Shown: positions 26,150 to 34,515 of the stretch, in pieces
Layout of the letters: every line of letters begins with the position of its first letter
Position numbering within the stretch: the first letter of the stretch is position 1
Source: Virgibacillus_P tibetensis
GTDB taxonomy: Bacteria; Bacillota; Bacilli; Bacillales; Amphibacillaceae
NCBI RefSeq assembly: GCF_036026595.1
Contig: NZ_JARZFX010000001.1
Location: 434,001 to 498,000 of the forward strand
DNA length: 64,000 nucleotides
Direction: 5' to 3'
Program-made: the position numbers and the translations under genes
Notes under the pieces: generated by a model
What the model saw: the letters and a program-made list of their open reading frames with translations, nothing else
Database searches by the model: none
Told to the model about the DNA's origin: nothing

Positions 26150-26599
26150 ATGGGATTGAATTTAAAAGAGATGGCAGCAGAAATATTAAACGAAGGTTTT
26201 GACCCACGTAAGGATGCAGTTGGTGGAGATTTCGAAGACTTGCCGGATGGTTTATATGATGGAATTCTTACAGATGTAAAGTGGCAAGGTCCAAATGATA
26301 ACGGTACGGAGTGGTTATCATTCGAGTTCGAAATACTCAATGAAGGATATGAAAATAGAAAGTATTTCGGAAACGTCTTTTTCTCTAATGAAAAAATGAT
26401 GCAGTTGAATCTGAAACGTGCAATGAAAACAGCGGCCGTTTTGGATGTTGATCTAACCATTGAAGATTTTGAGGATACGGATCAGCTTATCGAAGCATTA
26501 CAAGCAGCCATCGGTAACCAGTGCATGATTGAATTGAAAACCAATAAGAAGAAGACTTTCCAGAACTGGGAAGCGTTAGAAGAAGCTCCATTCGAATAA
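26150..26599 (+). CDS. DUF669 family phage protein
   Basis: 149 aa from ATG 26150 (AAAAGG upstream). LPDGLYDGILTDVKWQ..., WLSFEFEIL, and FQNWEALEEAPFE are typical of DUF669, a family found with phage helicases and polymerases and proposed to bind ssDNA. Located just before the polymerase. Confidence 0.8.
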   Translation: MGLNLKEMAAEILNEGFDPRKDAVGGDFEDLPDGLYDGILTDVKWQGPNDNGTEWLSFEFEILNEGYENRKYFGNVFFSNEKMMQLNLKRAMKTAAVLDVDLTIEDFEDTDQLIEALQAAIGNQCMIELKTNKKKTFQNWEALEEAPFE

Positions 26600-26611
26600 G
26601 GGGTGATATAA

Positions 26612-28249
26612 ATGTTCACTTTTTACAAAGCGGAAACGACAGAAGATAGTTGGAACATTTACTTTAATCAGGATGGGAAAACAACCAAACTACACAATGA
26701 CAAAGAGGGCTTAACTGCTCTCTTGTCAGGTGTAAGTTATCTGGTTGGTTATGGCAACTTTAATTATGACGACAAGATACTGGCATCCATTTTAAAAGGA
26801 ATAAACCCCTATAAGACAGTGGAAAAAATAAAAGAAGGTAAAAACGTACGACTCACTATAAACAACCCTATTACGCTTGATGTATCGCAGGAATTAAAGC
26901 AGGTAGAACTACAGGAAGCCAAGTTAAATATAAATAGCCAACTGGCAGATGTGGATTTCATTAAAGAGTTATTTGAGAAAAGGGAAAGCTATTTTGCTTC
27001 AAAATTCGAGATCGTGAAAGAGTTCAAGTTACCAGCTGCAAGTGTTAAAAAGACAAGGGCAAACTTAGCAAGTGAAGTACTGGAAGCCAAGCCATCGGAT
27101 GACAACAAGCGACTACATATTACTTACGATGAGCGGTTACCAAAACACGAGTTACCTGGTACGGTTGTGGATTTTTATAAAGGGATAGAAAAGGAATACA
27201 AGTCCGGTATCCCCTTCAAAAATTTAGAAGAAAGAAAATTAACTTACAAACTAGCAGGCATTGATCACATCTATGGTTTTGGTGGATTACATGCAGCTAA
27301 AGAAAATTACAAGGGAGAAGGAGAGTACATGCAGATCGATATAGCAAGTTACTACCCTTCTCTTATTATAAATAACCACTTTATAGATCATATGGACAAC
27401 TTCAAGAAAATATACCACCAAAGGCAACAATTCAAACTGGAAAAGAATCCGAAAGAGGAAATCTACAAGACTCTAAATAGCAGTGTATATGGTGCCATGA
27501 AGAGCAAATGGAACAAACTATACAATCCTAGAATGGCAAATAATATTGTTATTAATGGTCAATTGATCATTACACATTTAATCTGCTTGTTAGAAAATCA
27601 TTGTGAGATCATCCAGACAAATACGGACGGTATTATCATCAACTATAAAAATGGGTTTGAAAGAAACATTATCAAACTACTAGAACTATTCGAAAAGGCT
27701 TATGATCTGAAATTTGATGTGGACCTGATAACCAAAATAGCACAAAGAGATGTAAATAATTATGTGCTTCAGTACCAGGACGGCAGATATAAAGCAAAAG
27801 GCAGATTTTCTAATTATGAAGGTGGAGACTTTGAAAGAAACAGTCTCACTATTATTGACAAGGCGCTGGTTGATTATTACATGTCAGGAACAAAAGTTAA
27901 TAAAACAGTCATCGATCTATGGAAAAAAGGAAAATTAGAGTACTTCCAATATGTAGCCAAGTCCGGAAAGTATGACGGCATGGCACAGGAAGTTAAACAA
28001 GATACGCTCCTGGAAGGTAACTATGCAAGTGAGTTTGAAAGGTTACCTGATGTAAACAGAATCTTTGCTACAAAGGATAGGTATATGGGGTCTGTTTATA
28101 AGACAAGGGATGATAAAGAAACCAAATACAGTAAGGTTCCTTATACGTCAGAAAACAGTCTGGTTTGGAATGAAGATATAAAGAAATTAGACAAAAGGAA
28201 ATTGGATCTGAATTGGTACATTAAACAGATCGAGTCCTACATGTTTTAA
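26612..28249 (+). CDS. Small family B-type DNA polymerase
   Basis: 545 aa. Motif A IDIASYYPSLIINN (about residue 248), motif B KTLNSSVYGAMKSKW (about 288), motif C TNTDGI (about 346), and a KxY-like RYKAKGRF. The N-terminal RNase-H-like exonuclease region keeps VGYGNFNYDDKIL (Exo II-like), but the Exo I DIET is read as KAET, so one metal ligand is missing. Related Firmicute phages often carry a family A polymerase here. GGGGTGATA precedes the ATG. Confidence 0.8.
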   Translation: MFTFYKAETTEDSWNIYFNQDGKTTKLHNDKEGLTALLSGVSYLVGYGNFNYDDKILASILKGINPYKTVEKIKEGKNVRLTINNPITLDVSQELKQVELQEAKLNINSQLADVDFIKELFEKRESYFASKFEIVKEFKLPAASVKKTRANLASEVLEAKPSDDNKRLHITYDERLPKHELPGTVVDFYKGIEKEYKSGIPFKNLEERKLTYKLAGIDHIYGFGGLHAAKENYKGEGEYMQIDIASYYPSLIINNHFIDHMDNFKKIYHQRQQFKLEKNPKEEIYKTLNSSVYGAMKSKWNKLYNPRMANNIVINGQLIITHLICLLENHCEIIQTNTDGIIINYKNGFERNIIKLLELFEKAYDLKFDVDLITKIAQRDVNNYVLQYQDGRYKAKGRFSNYEGGDFERNSLTIIDKALVDYYMSGTKVNKTVIDLWKKGKLEYFQYVAKSGKYDGMAQEVKQDTLLEGNYASEFERLPDVNRIFATKDRYMGSVYKTRDDKETKYSKVPYTSENSLVWNEDIKKLDKRKLDLNWYIKQIESYMF

Positions 28250-28267
28250 GTTACTGGAGGTGATGGG

Positions 28268-28414
28268 ATGTTTAAAGCTGTAGATACGTTAGAAATATCT
28301 AAGGAAAACCACATCATCGAGCAATTGCATAAGCTGGGTTTTTATAAAACAAACGGATTGAGTTATAAGGAATTGGTTCATAAATTAGCTGTAGAAAAAT
28401 CAGGGAGGGAGTAG
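28268..28414 (+). CDS. Hypothetical small protein (48 aa)
   Basis: ATG with GGAGGTGATG upstream; helical, Lys/Glu-rich. Unknown. Confidence 0.5.
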   Translation: MFKAVDTLEISKENHIIEQLHKLGFYKTNGLSYKELVHKLAVEKSGRE

Positions 28415-28419
28415 TGGAG

Positions 28420-28557
28420 ATGGCTCCAAAAAGACTAGTAAAAGGTGACACGTATCGTCCGGTAGTTACTGTAATAAGAGTTAAAGCTGATGTACCTACG
28501 ATAATTGTTATTAGTGGGAAAAGGTATATTTATCAGCCGGAAAGCATGTTTAAGTGA
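28420..28557 (+). CDS. Hypothetical small protein (45 aa)
   Basis: ATG 28420 (GTG 28414 also possible) after GGGAGGGAG. Beta-rich pattern (YRPVVTVIRV, TIIVISGKRYIYQPE). Unknown. Confidence 0.5.
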   Translation: MAPKRLVKGDTYRPVVTVIRVKADVPTIIVISGKRYIYQPESMFK

Positions 28558-28589
28558 TGGTTGACAGAAAATGCGAAGGAGTGAAAATT

Positions 28590-28733
28590 ATGACAGTTGA
28601 AGAATTAATAGAGGAATTAAAGATGTACAATCCAAAACAAAAAGTGTGGGTACGTATTGAGGGTGCATTTAGGCAAGTTTCGCAAGTTGACGAAGATGAA
28701 CTAATTAATGACGATGACTTGGTTATTTCTTAG
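28590..28733 (+). CDS. Hypothetical small acidic protein (47 aa)
   Basis: ATG after GAAGGAGTG. MTVEELIEELKMYNPKQKVWVRIEG is a pattern common in small phage proteins; acidic end. Function unknown. Confidence 0.55.
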   Translation: MTVEELIEELKMYNPKQKVWVRIEGAFRQVSQVDEDELINDDDLVIS

Positions 28734-28773
28734 TTAACATTCCGAATAAAAAACGAACCAGGAGGGGTAAGTG

Positions 28774-29136
28774 ATGAGTGAACGGATGGAAGAAATTGCT
28801 TTCGATATTAGAAACAGTATTCCTGAAATCATAGAAGTTTTACAGCAAAAAGAAGGTTTAGCTGAACGTGTGGAGGAATTGGAAAAGGAAAACGAAAGAC
28901 TAAAGAAAGGGTGGAGAAAAGAAGAAAAAAATCACAACACAGATAAAGGTTTTATTTATGAATTATATGAAAAAGGAAAGAAGAAAGACATTGAGAATAA
29001 ACGCTACAAACAGGCTTTGGAGTTTTATGCGGATAAGAAAAATTACGACATATATTATGACCATTCCGGAGTTATTGGTGATGATGAAGGCAAGAAAGCA
29101 CGTCAAGCCCTGAAAGGTGATCCCAATGTCAAGTAA
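28774..29136 (+). CDS. Hypothetical coiled-coil protein
   Basis: 120 aa from ATG 28774 (AGGAGGGG upstream; GTG 28771 also possible). Coiled coil at 22-60; C-terminal KRYKQALEFYADKKNY and DEGKKARQALKG match a small phage motif seen near replication genes. Overlaps the next gene. Confidence 0.6.
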   Translation: MSERMEEIAFDIRNSIPEIIEVLQQKEGLAERVEELEKENERLKKGWRKEEKNHNTDKGFIYELYEKGKKKDIENKRYKQALEFYADKKNYDIYYDHSGVIGDDEGKKARQALKGDPNVK

Positions 29137-29401
29137 GGATCCGTTAAAAGAGGTACAAAACAAAATTACGAAATTAGAAGCGCAGATAAAGAAACTGCGT
29201 GGTACGAATAAAGAATGGCGCGATAAGTATTACAATGCAGAAAGACGACTAGAGCGGTTCGACAGTACAATGGTCAACCAAAGTGAGCTTGATCAACTTA
29301 AATTGGAAAACGGTAAACTGCGTGTCGAATTAAGTACTACGAAACGCAATGCACGTGCAGCTGAAAAGCTTGAGAAAATACAGGAGATATTGAAGAAGTG
29401 A
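29126..29401 (+). CDS. Hypothetical coiled-coil protein (91 aa)
   Basis: ATG 29126 (GAAAGGTGAT upstream) inside the end of the previous gene. Almost fully coiled coil, basic. Confidence 0.55.
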   Translation: MSSKDPLKEVQNKITKLEAQIKKLRGTNKEWRDKYYNAERRLERFDSTMVNQSELDQLKLENGKLRVELSTTKRNARAAEKLEKIQEILKK

Positions 29402-29423
29402 AAAATTTAAGGGAGGTAAACCA

Positions 29424-29795
29424 ATGAATATCACAGTTAATGAACAAGCCCAAATGTTTCAGTTAGCAACAGATAAAGGATGGGTTCCACAGGCAGGACA
29501 CGGGATTAAAGTCGGTAAATATCAGTTTTGCGCTATTCCAAAAGGAGATGTCATTAATGTCTCCGAAGCGACTACTGGCGCAAAGATAATGAACATACCT
29601 GTGGACTCGTCGATTTATTTGCTAACTTCCACAAAAGAGGATTCTATCAAATTTTTTCACCAAGTCGGCGAATCAATAAAACGAATCATTGATAAACAAG
29701 ATGACTTTGACGGAATGCTTATACTCATGCGAGAGATGGCGTTCGAGAAACTTGGTGAAATGCCACCAATTGAAGATGTGGAGGTAAACCAATGA
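29424..29795 (+). CDS. Hypothetical phage protein (123 aa)
   Basis: AAGGGAGGT ribosome site. Alpha/beta pattern (GHGIKVGKYQFCAIPKGDVINVSEATTG). No motif known; overlaps the next gene by 4 bp. Confidence 0.6.
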   Translation: MNITVNEQAQMFQLATDKGWVPQAGHGIKVGKYQFCAIPKGDVINVSEATTGAKIMNIPVDSSIYLLTSTKEDSIKFFHQVGESIKRIIDKQDDFDGMLILMREMAFEKLGEMPPIEDVEVNQ

Positions 29796-30100
29796 AAGAA
29801 GAAAAAAGAACATTAGTCGATATTTCCAATGTGCGCATTAAAGAGTACGACGGCATGAATGTGGTGGTTGAAAGGTATGAGAGTGTATTTGTACCTAAAG
29901 ACCAACAAACTATCAAGAAGTGGGTATTTAAAGGCTATTCTCGAAGTGTATTATCTGCTTTGCTTAAGATTCAAAAGGACGAGCTGTTGATTGATAAAAA
30001 GATAGTGAGTGATCTGGGTACTTATCTGGGAGCGGTTGAAAAATCAAATAATGAATTGCTGGAGGTAGTGAAAACTCATGAACCAACAACCAATCTATAA
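29792..30100 (+). CDS. Hypothetical phage protein (102 aa)
   Basis: ATGA overlap with the previous gene. No domain recognised. Ends inside the MazG-like gene. Confidence 0.55.
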   Translation: MKEEKRTLVDISNVRIKEYDGMNVVVERYESVFVPKDQQTIKKWVFKGYSRSVLSALLKIQKDELLIDKKIVSDLGTYLGAVEKSNNELLEVVKTHEPTTNL

Positions 30101-30389
30101 ATCTATCAATAAATTAAACTATCGCACCAAAGTATTAAACGACATCAACCGAGAACGAGATCGTCAATTTTATTTATACGGGGAACAAAAAGACATTAAC
30201 TTCCCGCTGATGTTCGCCATTCTTTCAGAAGAAATTGGAGAAGTTGCTCAGGCCATACAAAGTCAATACGAAATGGATAGTGTGAAAGAAACCGATTCCG
30301 ATAATTTATACAGAGAATTAATTCAAGTGGCAGCAGTGGCGGTCAAAATGGCTGAGAGATTAGTACCAGATGAGGTACCTGATGAGTAG
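30078..30389 (+). CDS. MazG-like nucleotide pyrophosphohydrolase
   Basis: 103 aa. ILSEEIGEVAQAI (EExxE) and LYRELIQVAAVAVKMAE (ELxxV...) fit the all-alpha NTP pyrophosphatase fold. Phage copies are thought to lower (p)ppGpp or clean dNTP pools. The fold is short, so single-domain. Confidence 0.7.
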   Translation: MNQQPIYKSINKLNYRTKVLNDINRERDRQFYLYGEQKDINFPLMFAILSEEIGEVAQAIQSQYEMDSVKETDSDNLYRELIQVAAVAVKMAERLVPDEVPDE

Positions 30390-30510
30390 AAGAAAATGGT
30401 TCCTACTCTTTAGGAGAGAAGGAGAACAAAAAGTTTACCTCTATGAACCTTTGAAAAAATATGAATTGAATGCACGAAAAAGAAGAGGTTGGAAGGTTAT
30501 AAGCGACTAA
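30382..30510 (+). CDS. Hypothetical small basic protein (42 aa)
   Basis: ATG overlapping the end of the MazG-like gene by 8 bp. MSRRKWFLLFRREGEQ..., strongly basic. Ribosome site GAGGTACCTG is fair. Confidence 0.4.
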   Translation: MSRRKWFLLFRREGEQKVYLYEPLKKYELNARKRRGWKVISD

Positions 30511-30547
30511 TTAAAAGCTAACAAGCAGAGAAAGGGGGTCTTCATCT

Positions 30548-32419
30548 TTGATCAAATATATTGAGTTAGACGGCAAAGCGCCTAAGCATGATTTCAATAC
30601 TTTCAGTACGGATCATAAAAATTATAAAGATGCTGGTGTCATCTTAAATAACAAAGTGGTTGTGGTTGATTTTGATGATGAAACCACTGATGAGTATTCT
30701 GCCAAAATCGGTGAGCTTATCTACAATAAATACCCAACAATAAAAACAAAAACAAAGCGTGGTATACACCTGTACTACCAAAAACCCAAGTTTGTATTTA
30801 TTAAGAACTGGACAGGCAAATTAACAAACTCCGGTGTACAAGTTGACTATAAGACAGGTTCTAAATCTATGGCTACGATCAAACAAAATAACAAGCTTAG
30901 ACCAATGGAAAATAACCTGTTATTAGGTCAGTGGGAGCAATTGCCGATGTTACCCATTGAGTTATATCCCAGTAAGCTAAAAGAGTCCCTGATGGGCTTA
31001 AAAGAGGGTCAGGGGCGCAACAGTTTACTTTATACCCATTTATTAGCCATACGGGAGATGTACCCTGATGTTACGACTGAACAATTAACTGATCTTGCTG
31101 AATTTATTGATAAGCAGGTGTTTGCTCAAAAGTTAGATAAAAACGAACTTAAAACGTTGCTATCCGGCGTACTGGAAAAGTCTATCAATGACACCAAGAA
31201 TAAGTTCCTGGACCCTAAAGATGTTATTACCATGAGTGATGTTTTAACAAAAGAACATTTAATTAAGTATTATAATCAATCGCTTTATTATAAGACAGTT
31301 AACGATGGCTGGATCAGTGATGATAACAAGTTACTTCGAGCGATAGACAAGCGAATCAAACTGAAGCCAAGACAACAAAGCGAGCTGCTGAAACGTTTTG
31401 AAACAGATGCAGAATTAATTGAAGATGATGTATTTCCAATCCGGTTTAACAATGATTATATATTAGATACCAGTAATGAAGTTATTCCTGTAGAGAGCGA
31501 CTTTACGCCTTTTAATTTAGATGTTTCTTATGATGAGACAGTTTATAACGAGAGTGTAGACAACTTCCTTAACTTTGTAACTAAGAACAGACCGGATCTT
31601 AGAACAGTATTAGAGGAAATGTTCGGCCATATACTCATGACTCATTCATTCCCACACAAAGCCTTCTTCTTGGCTGGTGAGTCCGGTTCCAATGGTAAGA
31701 GTACACTATTAGAAATGCTTAATAGTTTCATAGGGGATCTGGGCCATACGTTGAGTTTAGAAGATTTTAATGAGTCATTTCAAATAGCTACACTTGATGG
31801 GAAGCTAGCGAACATTGGTGATGACATAGATGCTGCCTATTTAGAACGATCTAAGAACTTTAAAACATTAGTGAGTGGTAACACTATATCAGTTCGTAAA
31901 CTCTACGGGGAGCCTTTTAAATTAAAGAATAAAGCCACACTAATATTTACCTGTAATGAAATGCCGACATTTAAGGATAAATCAGGAGGGATTGCCAGAA
32001 GACTGGTTATCATTCCTTTTGATAATAAAGTAAAAACAGTAGATACAGAGATCGACCAGAAGCTGTCAACAGAAAATGCTAAGTCTTACTTACTAAAGTT
32101 GGCTATTGAGGGTTTAAAGCGCATTGTAAGCAATGGTGGTATTAGTTACAGCAAGACGATCGAGGACGCAACAAACAAATACTTAACCGAGAATGATAGT
32201 GTGCTGTCCTATGTAAATGATAGAGAATCAAACGAAAAATCAATCGAAGGCTTAACGGTTGATACAGTTTATTTGCAGTATCAGATATATTGCGAAGAAA
32301 TGGGCCTTAAACCTGTTGGTAAAATAGCAATGAGTAGGAGAATTAATACCGCAGGCTATGAATCGCAGAGGAAACGGCTAAAAGGAAAATTAAGAAGTGT
32401 TTATGTGAAGGTTAGTTAG
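30548..32419 (+). CDS. Primase-helicase (prim-pol domain plus D5/SF3 helicase)
   Basis: 623 aa, TTG start. N-terminal archaeo-eukaryotic prim-pol-like domain: VVVVDFDDE (DxD) and KRGIHLYYQ (sxH-like). Middle D5-N-like region. C-terminal SF3 helicase: Walker A GESGSNGKST (about 377-386), Walker B IGDDID (about 423), motif C IFTCNEMP, and an ARRLVIIPF Arg finger. Winged-helix end. It should make primers and open the origin; the iteron array starts 4 bp after its stop. Confidence 0.88.
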   Translation: MIKYIELDGKAPKHDFNTFSTDHKNYKDAGVILNNKVVVVDFDDETTDEYSAKIGELIYNKYPTIKTKTKRGIHLYYQKPKFVFIKNWTGKLTNSGVQVDYKTGSKSMATIKQNNKLRPMENNLLLGQWEQLPMLPIELYPSKLKESLMGLKEGQGRNSLLYTHLLAIREMYPDVTTEQLTDLAEFIDKQVFAQKLDKNELKTLLSGVLEKSINDTKNKFLDPKDVITMSDVLTKEHLIKYYNQSLYYKTVNDGWISDDNKLLRAIDKRIKLKPRQQSELLKRFETDAELIEDDVFPIRFNNDYILDTSNEVIPVESDFTPFNLDVSYDETVYNESVDNFLNFVTKNRPDLRTVLEEMFGHILMTHSFPHKAFFLAGESGSNGKSTLLEMLNSFIGDLGHTLSLEDFNESFQIATLDGKLANIGDDIDAAYLERSKNFKTLVSGNTISVRKLYGEPFKLKNKATLIFTCNEMPTFKDKSGGIARRLVIIPFDNKVKTVDTEIDQKLSTENAKSYLLKLAIEGLKRIVSNGGISYSKTIEDATNKYLTENDSVLSYVNDRESNEKSIEGLTVDTVYLQYQIYCEEMGLKPVGKIAMSRRINTAGYESQRKRLKGKLRSVYVKVS

Positions 32420-32422
32420 ATC

Positions 32423-32699
32423 TGTTCAGGATGTTCAGGATTGTTCAAGATAAAAAACGCTATCCTGAACACCTATAATACTATATATACCAATACTTAT
32501 ACTCTCTTTTTGTTCAAGATAAATAATAATAGTAGTAATAGTATTTATAAAGTAATAGAAAAAGAGAGAGTATAAATATAAAGAGGTAGGTTTTCGTTAT
32601 TTTATCTTGTATCTTGAACAAAAACTTAACTTAAGCCTTGTGTCCGTAAGACTTATAGCTGTTCAGGATACGTTCAAGATGGTACAGGATGGACAAGAT
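32423..32699 (+). repeat. Iteron array, probable replication origin
   Basis: The 10-mer TGTTCARGAT occurs at 32423, 32432, 32442 and 32511, inverted at 32462-32471 and 32611-32620, again at 32660, and with 1-3 changes at 32671, 32681 and 32690. Two clusters flank an AT-rich stretch (about 32472-32600) with a TACTCTCTTTTT / AAAAAGAGAGAGTA inverted pair. No gene lies here. Iterons beside an AT-rich segment next to a primase gene are typical of phage origins. Confidence 0.65.
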
Positions 32700-32723
32700 G
32701 AAAAATGAGGGAGGGTCTAATGA

Positions 32724-33272
32724 ATGGCAAAATTACCAAGCGAATTTATTGATGAAATAACAAAATCAGTTATCAAAATTATAGAGAAAGAAAATAATAA
32801 AGCTAAGAAAGAAAAGAAGGATTGGCGACTAAGGAACACAAGGCTCTTACTTAAAAACTATCGAATGCTTGAAGAACACTGTAAAAGTGTAGAAACAGAC
32901 TTAGAAGCATATGAAGAGATAGTTTATGAACCGGAGGAATTAGAACTACATGCATTGATGAAGTATAAAGCGAAGACTGCAAAGATGCTGCTGTATTTCG
33001 ATGATATGTTTAAAGCATATTATGGTTATTGTTATCGGGCAGGAGAAGCTACACAGAGACGTTACCAGGTACTAGATAGGTTATATGTATCTGATAATGA
33101 AATGAGTGCAGATGATATAGCTGAATACTTTAATATCAATGCAAGAACAGTATACAAAGATGTCGACAAAGCAATAGAAGAGTTGTCCGTATTTCTATTT
33201 GGAATTGATAGTATACACGATTTACAAAGCGGAGGGCATAAATTGGGCAACACAAGGGCATTATCTAAGTGA
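32724..33272 (+). CDS. Late-gene transcription regulator (ArpU/sigma-like HTH)
   Basis: 182 aa. Helical N-terminal two thirds; C-terminal HTH LDRLYVSDNEMSADDIAEYFNINARTVYKDVDKAIEELS resembles sigma-70 region 4 (split here). Its position, last before HNH and terminase, is that of ArpU/RinA-type late activators. A promoter-like -10 overlaps its stop codon. Confidence 0.7.
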   Translation: MAKLPSEFIDEITKSVIKIIEKENNKAKKEKKDWRLRNTRLLLKNYRMLEEHCKSVETDLEAYEEIVYEPEELELHALMKYKAKTAKMLLYFDDMFKAYYGYCYRAGEATQRRYQVLDRLYVSDNEMSADDIAEYFNINARTVYKDVDKAIEELSVFLFGIDSIHDLQSGGHKLGNTRALSK

Positions 33273-33278
33273 TATAAT
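33270..33278 (+). promoter_or_regulatory. Candidate late promoter (extended -10)
   Basis: TGATATAAT, a perfect extended -10, overlaps the stop of the regulator gene. No -35 box at normal spacing, so it may need an activator. Confidence 0.5.
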
Positions 33279-33307
33279 GATAGTGTTAAAAAATATAGCT
33301 AGATTTA

Positions 33308-33342
33308 AAAAGGCATCCGTTATCTAACCGGGTGCCTTTTTC
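33308..33342 (+). terminator. Terminator before the packaging genes
   Basis: AAAAGGCATCCG / CGGGTGCCTTTT (one G-U pair), loop of 9, then T-run. It stands 17 bp before the HNH start, so late transcription must pass it. Confidence 0.8.
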
Positions 33343-33358
33343 TATACGAGGTGAAACA

Positions 33359-33676
33359 ATGCCATACAAAACCAAAGAACAACAGAAGAAGTTCTATAAG
33401 AGTAAAGATTGGGAAGCTACACGGTTAATAGTATTAGAACGTGACAACTACGAATGTCAGGAGTGTAAACGACAAGGTAAGGTCTATACGGATAAACATG
33501 ATCCAGATAAGCATAAACGTTTAGATGTGGACCATATAAAAGATCTGGAAGATTATCCAGAGCTTGCTTTAGAATTAGATAACCTGGAAGTCTTATGTGT
33601 TAAGTGTCACAACAGAAAGCATAATCGATTTATGTTTCAAAAGAAAAAGAATAAATGGGCTGATGAATGGTGGTGA
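33359..33676 (+). CDS. HNH homing-type endonuclease (packaging-associated)
   Basis: 105 aa from ATG 33359 (CGAGGTGAAAC upstream). Zinc CxxC (ECQECKRQG), LDVDHIKD with catalytic His, and LCVKCHNRKHNR. In HK97-type phages, an HNH next to the terminase genes helps cos cleavage. Confidence 0.9.
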   Translation: MPYKTKEQQKKFYKSKDWEATRLIVLERDNYECQECKRQGKVYTDKHDPDKHKRLDVDHIKDLEDYPELALELDNLEVLCVKCHNRKHNRFMFQKKKNKWADEWW

Positions 33677-33680
33677 GAGA

Positions 33681-33854
33681 ATGAAGTATGTTCGCGACTT
33701 AATAAAACAAAGATTAGACAATATTCATATGCACATAGATATGTCCAAAGGATTCATAAGTGAAACAGAACAAAGAATACAAAAAGAAAAAGAAGTATTA
33801 GCAGAACTGGAAAAAGAAAAAGAAGAATTAGAATTATCATTACCCCCCGCCTAA
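33681..33854 (+). CDS. Hypothetical coiled-coil protein (57 aa)
   Basis: ATG 33681 (GGTGGTGAGAG). Glu/Lys-rich coiled coil from residue 15; ends LSLPPA. Between HNH and terminase. Confidence 0.55.
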   Translation: MKYVRDLIKQRLDNIHMHIDMSKGFISETEQRIQKEKEVLAELEKEKEELELSLPPA

Positions 33855-33948
33855 AAAGTTTTGCCAAAATATTTTTATCCAGGGAACGGGAAGGGGGGTC
33901 AACTCTGCGGTTACATCGAAATATATTACCCCCTCCCTCCCGGTAGGC
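33837..33948. other. G/C-run region, candidate cos site
   Basis: In AT-rich DNA this region has ATTACCCCCCGCCT (33837-33850), GGGAACGGGAAGGGGGGT (33882-33899) and ATTACCCCCTCCCTCCC (33926-33942). The G-run and second C-run form an imperfect inverted repeat. Location between HNH and terS suits cos. Confidence 0.4.
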
Positions 33949-33972
33949 CCGTGCAGAAAGAAGGTGATTAGT

Positions 33973-34512
33973 TTGGATAGACAAAAAGTTGGTTTTCGAA
34001 TGCGTGAAAAACGAAAAGAGAAAAAAATGACACAGGCTGATTTTGCAAAGAAAGCTGGGATATCAACGAACTATTATGCCAGCCTTGAACAAGGGAAAAA
34101 TTCTCCTAGCTTGGATCTCTTGGCTAGGATTGCTAAAGCACTTGATGTGTCGGTGCTTTATTTATTAAACGACAGAATTGATGACATGGAAAGTCGAGTT
34201 GAGTCAGAAGTCAAAAGGTTAAAGGGGCTTTTCAAAAACATCCCTAAAAACCAACTGGATGTTGCAGAAGGATTAATCACCCAAGCTGCACGGCTAAGAA
34301 TATTACTGGACGACAACTGGAAAGACATTCTGGAAAATGGGGAGTATGAGAAGTTTTCGCAAAGCGAGAACCAGGTCCCTTATGATCGTAAAAGGCCTAT
34401 CGTTGAAAATTATGACAACCGAGACAAAACCTATCAGACAATCATTAAACAATTAACCGACCTATTGCCACAACCGAAAGTTGATAGAAAATCGAAGTTA
34501 TTAGGTCGATAG
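33973..34512 (+). CDS. terS: Terminase small subunit (P27-like) with XRE HTH domain
   Basis: 179 aa from TTG 33973 (AGAAGGTG upstream). Residues 1-60 are an XRE-type HTH (MTQADFAKKAGISTNYYASLEQGKNSPSL, split). Residues 85-179 read like P27 small terminase: AEGLITQAARLRILLDD, NGEYEKFSQSENQ, YQTIIKQLTDLLP. It binds DNA to start packaging; the XRE module may recognise cos/pac or control transcription. Confidence 0.75.
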   Translation: MDRQKVGFRMREKRKEKKMTQADFAKKAGISTNYYASLEQGKNSPSLDLLARIAKALDVSVLYLLNDRIDDMESRVESEVKRLKGLFKNIPKNQLDVAEGLITQAARLRILLDDNWKDILENGEYEKFSQSENQVPYDRKRPIVENYDNRDKTYQTIIKQLTDLLPQPKVDRKSKLLGR

Positions 34513-34515
34513 CCT

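Noticed and set aside
32423..32699. Repeated 10-mers as a possible CRISPR array
   Set aside because: Repeats too short, irregularly spaced and in both directions; fit iterons better, no cas genes.
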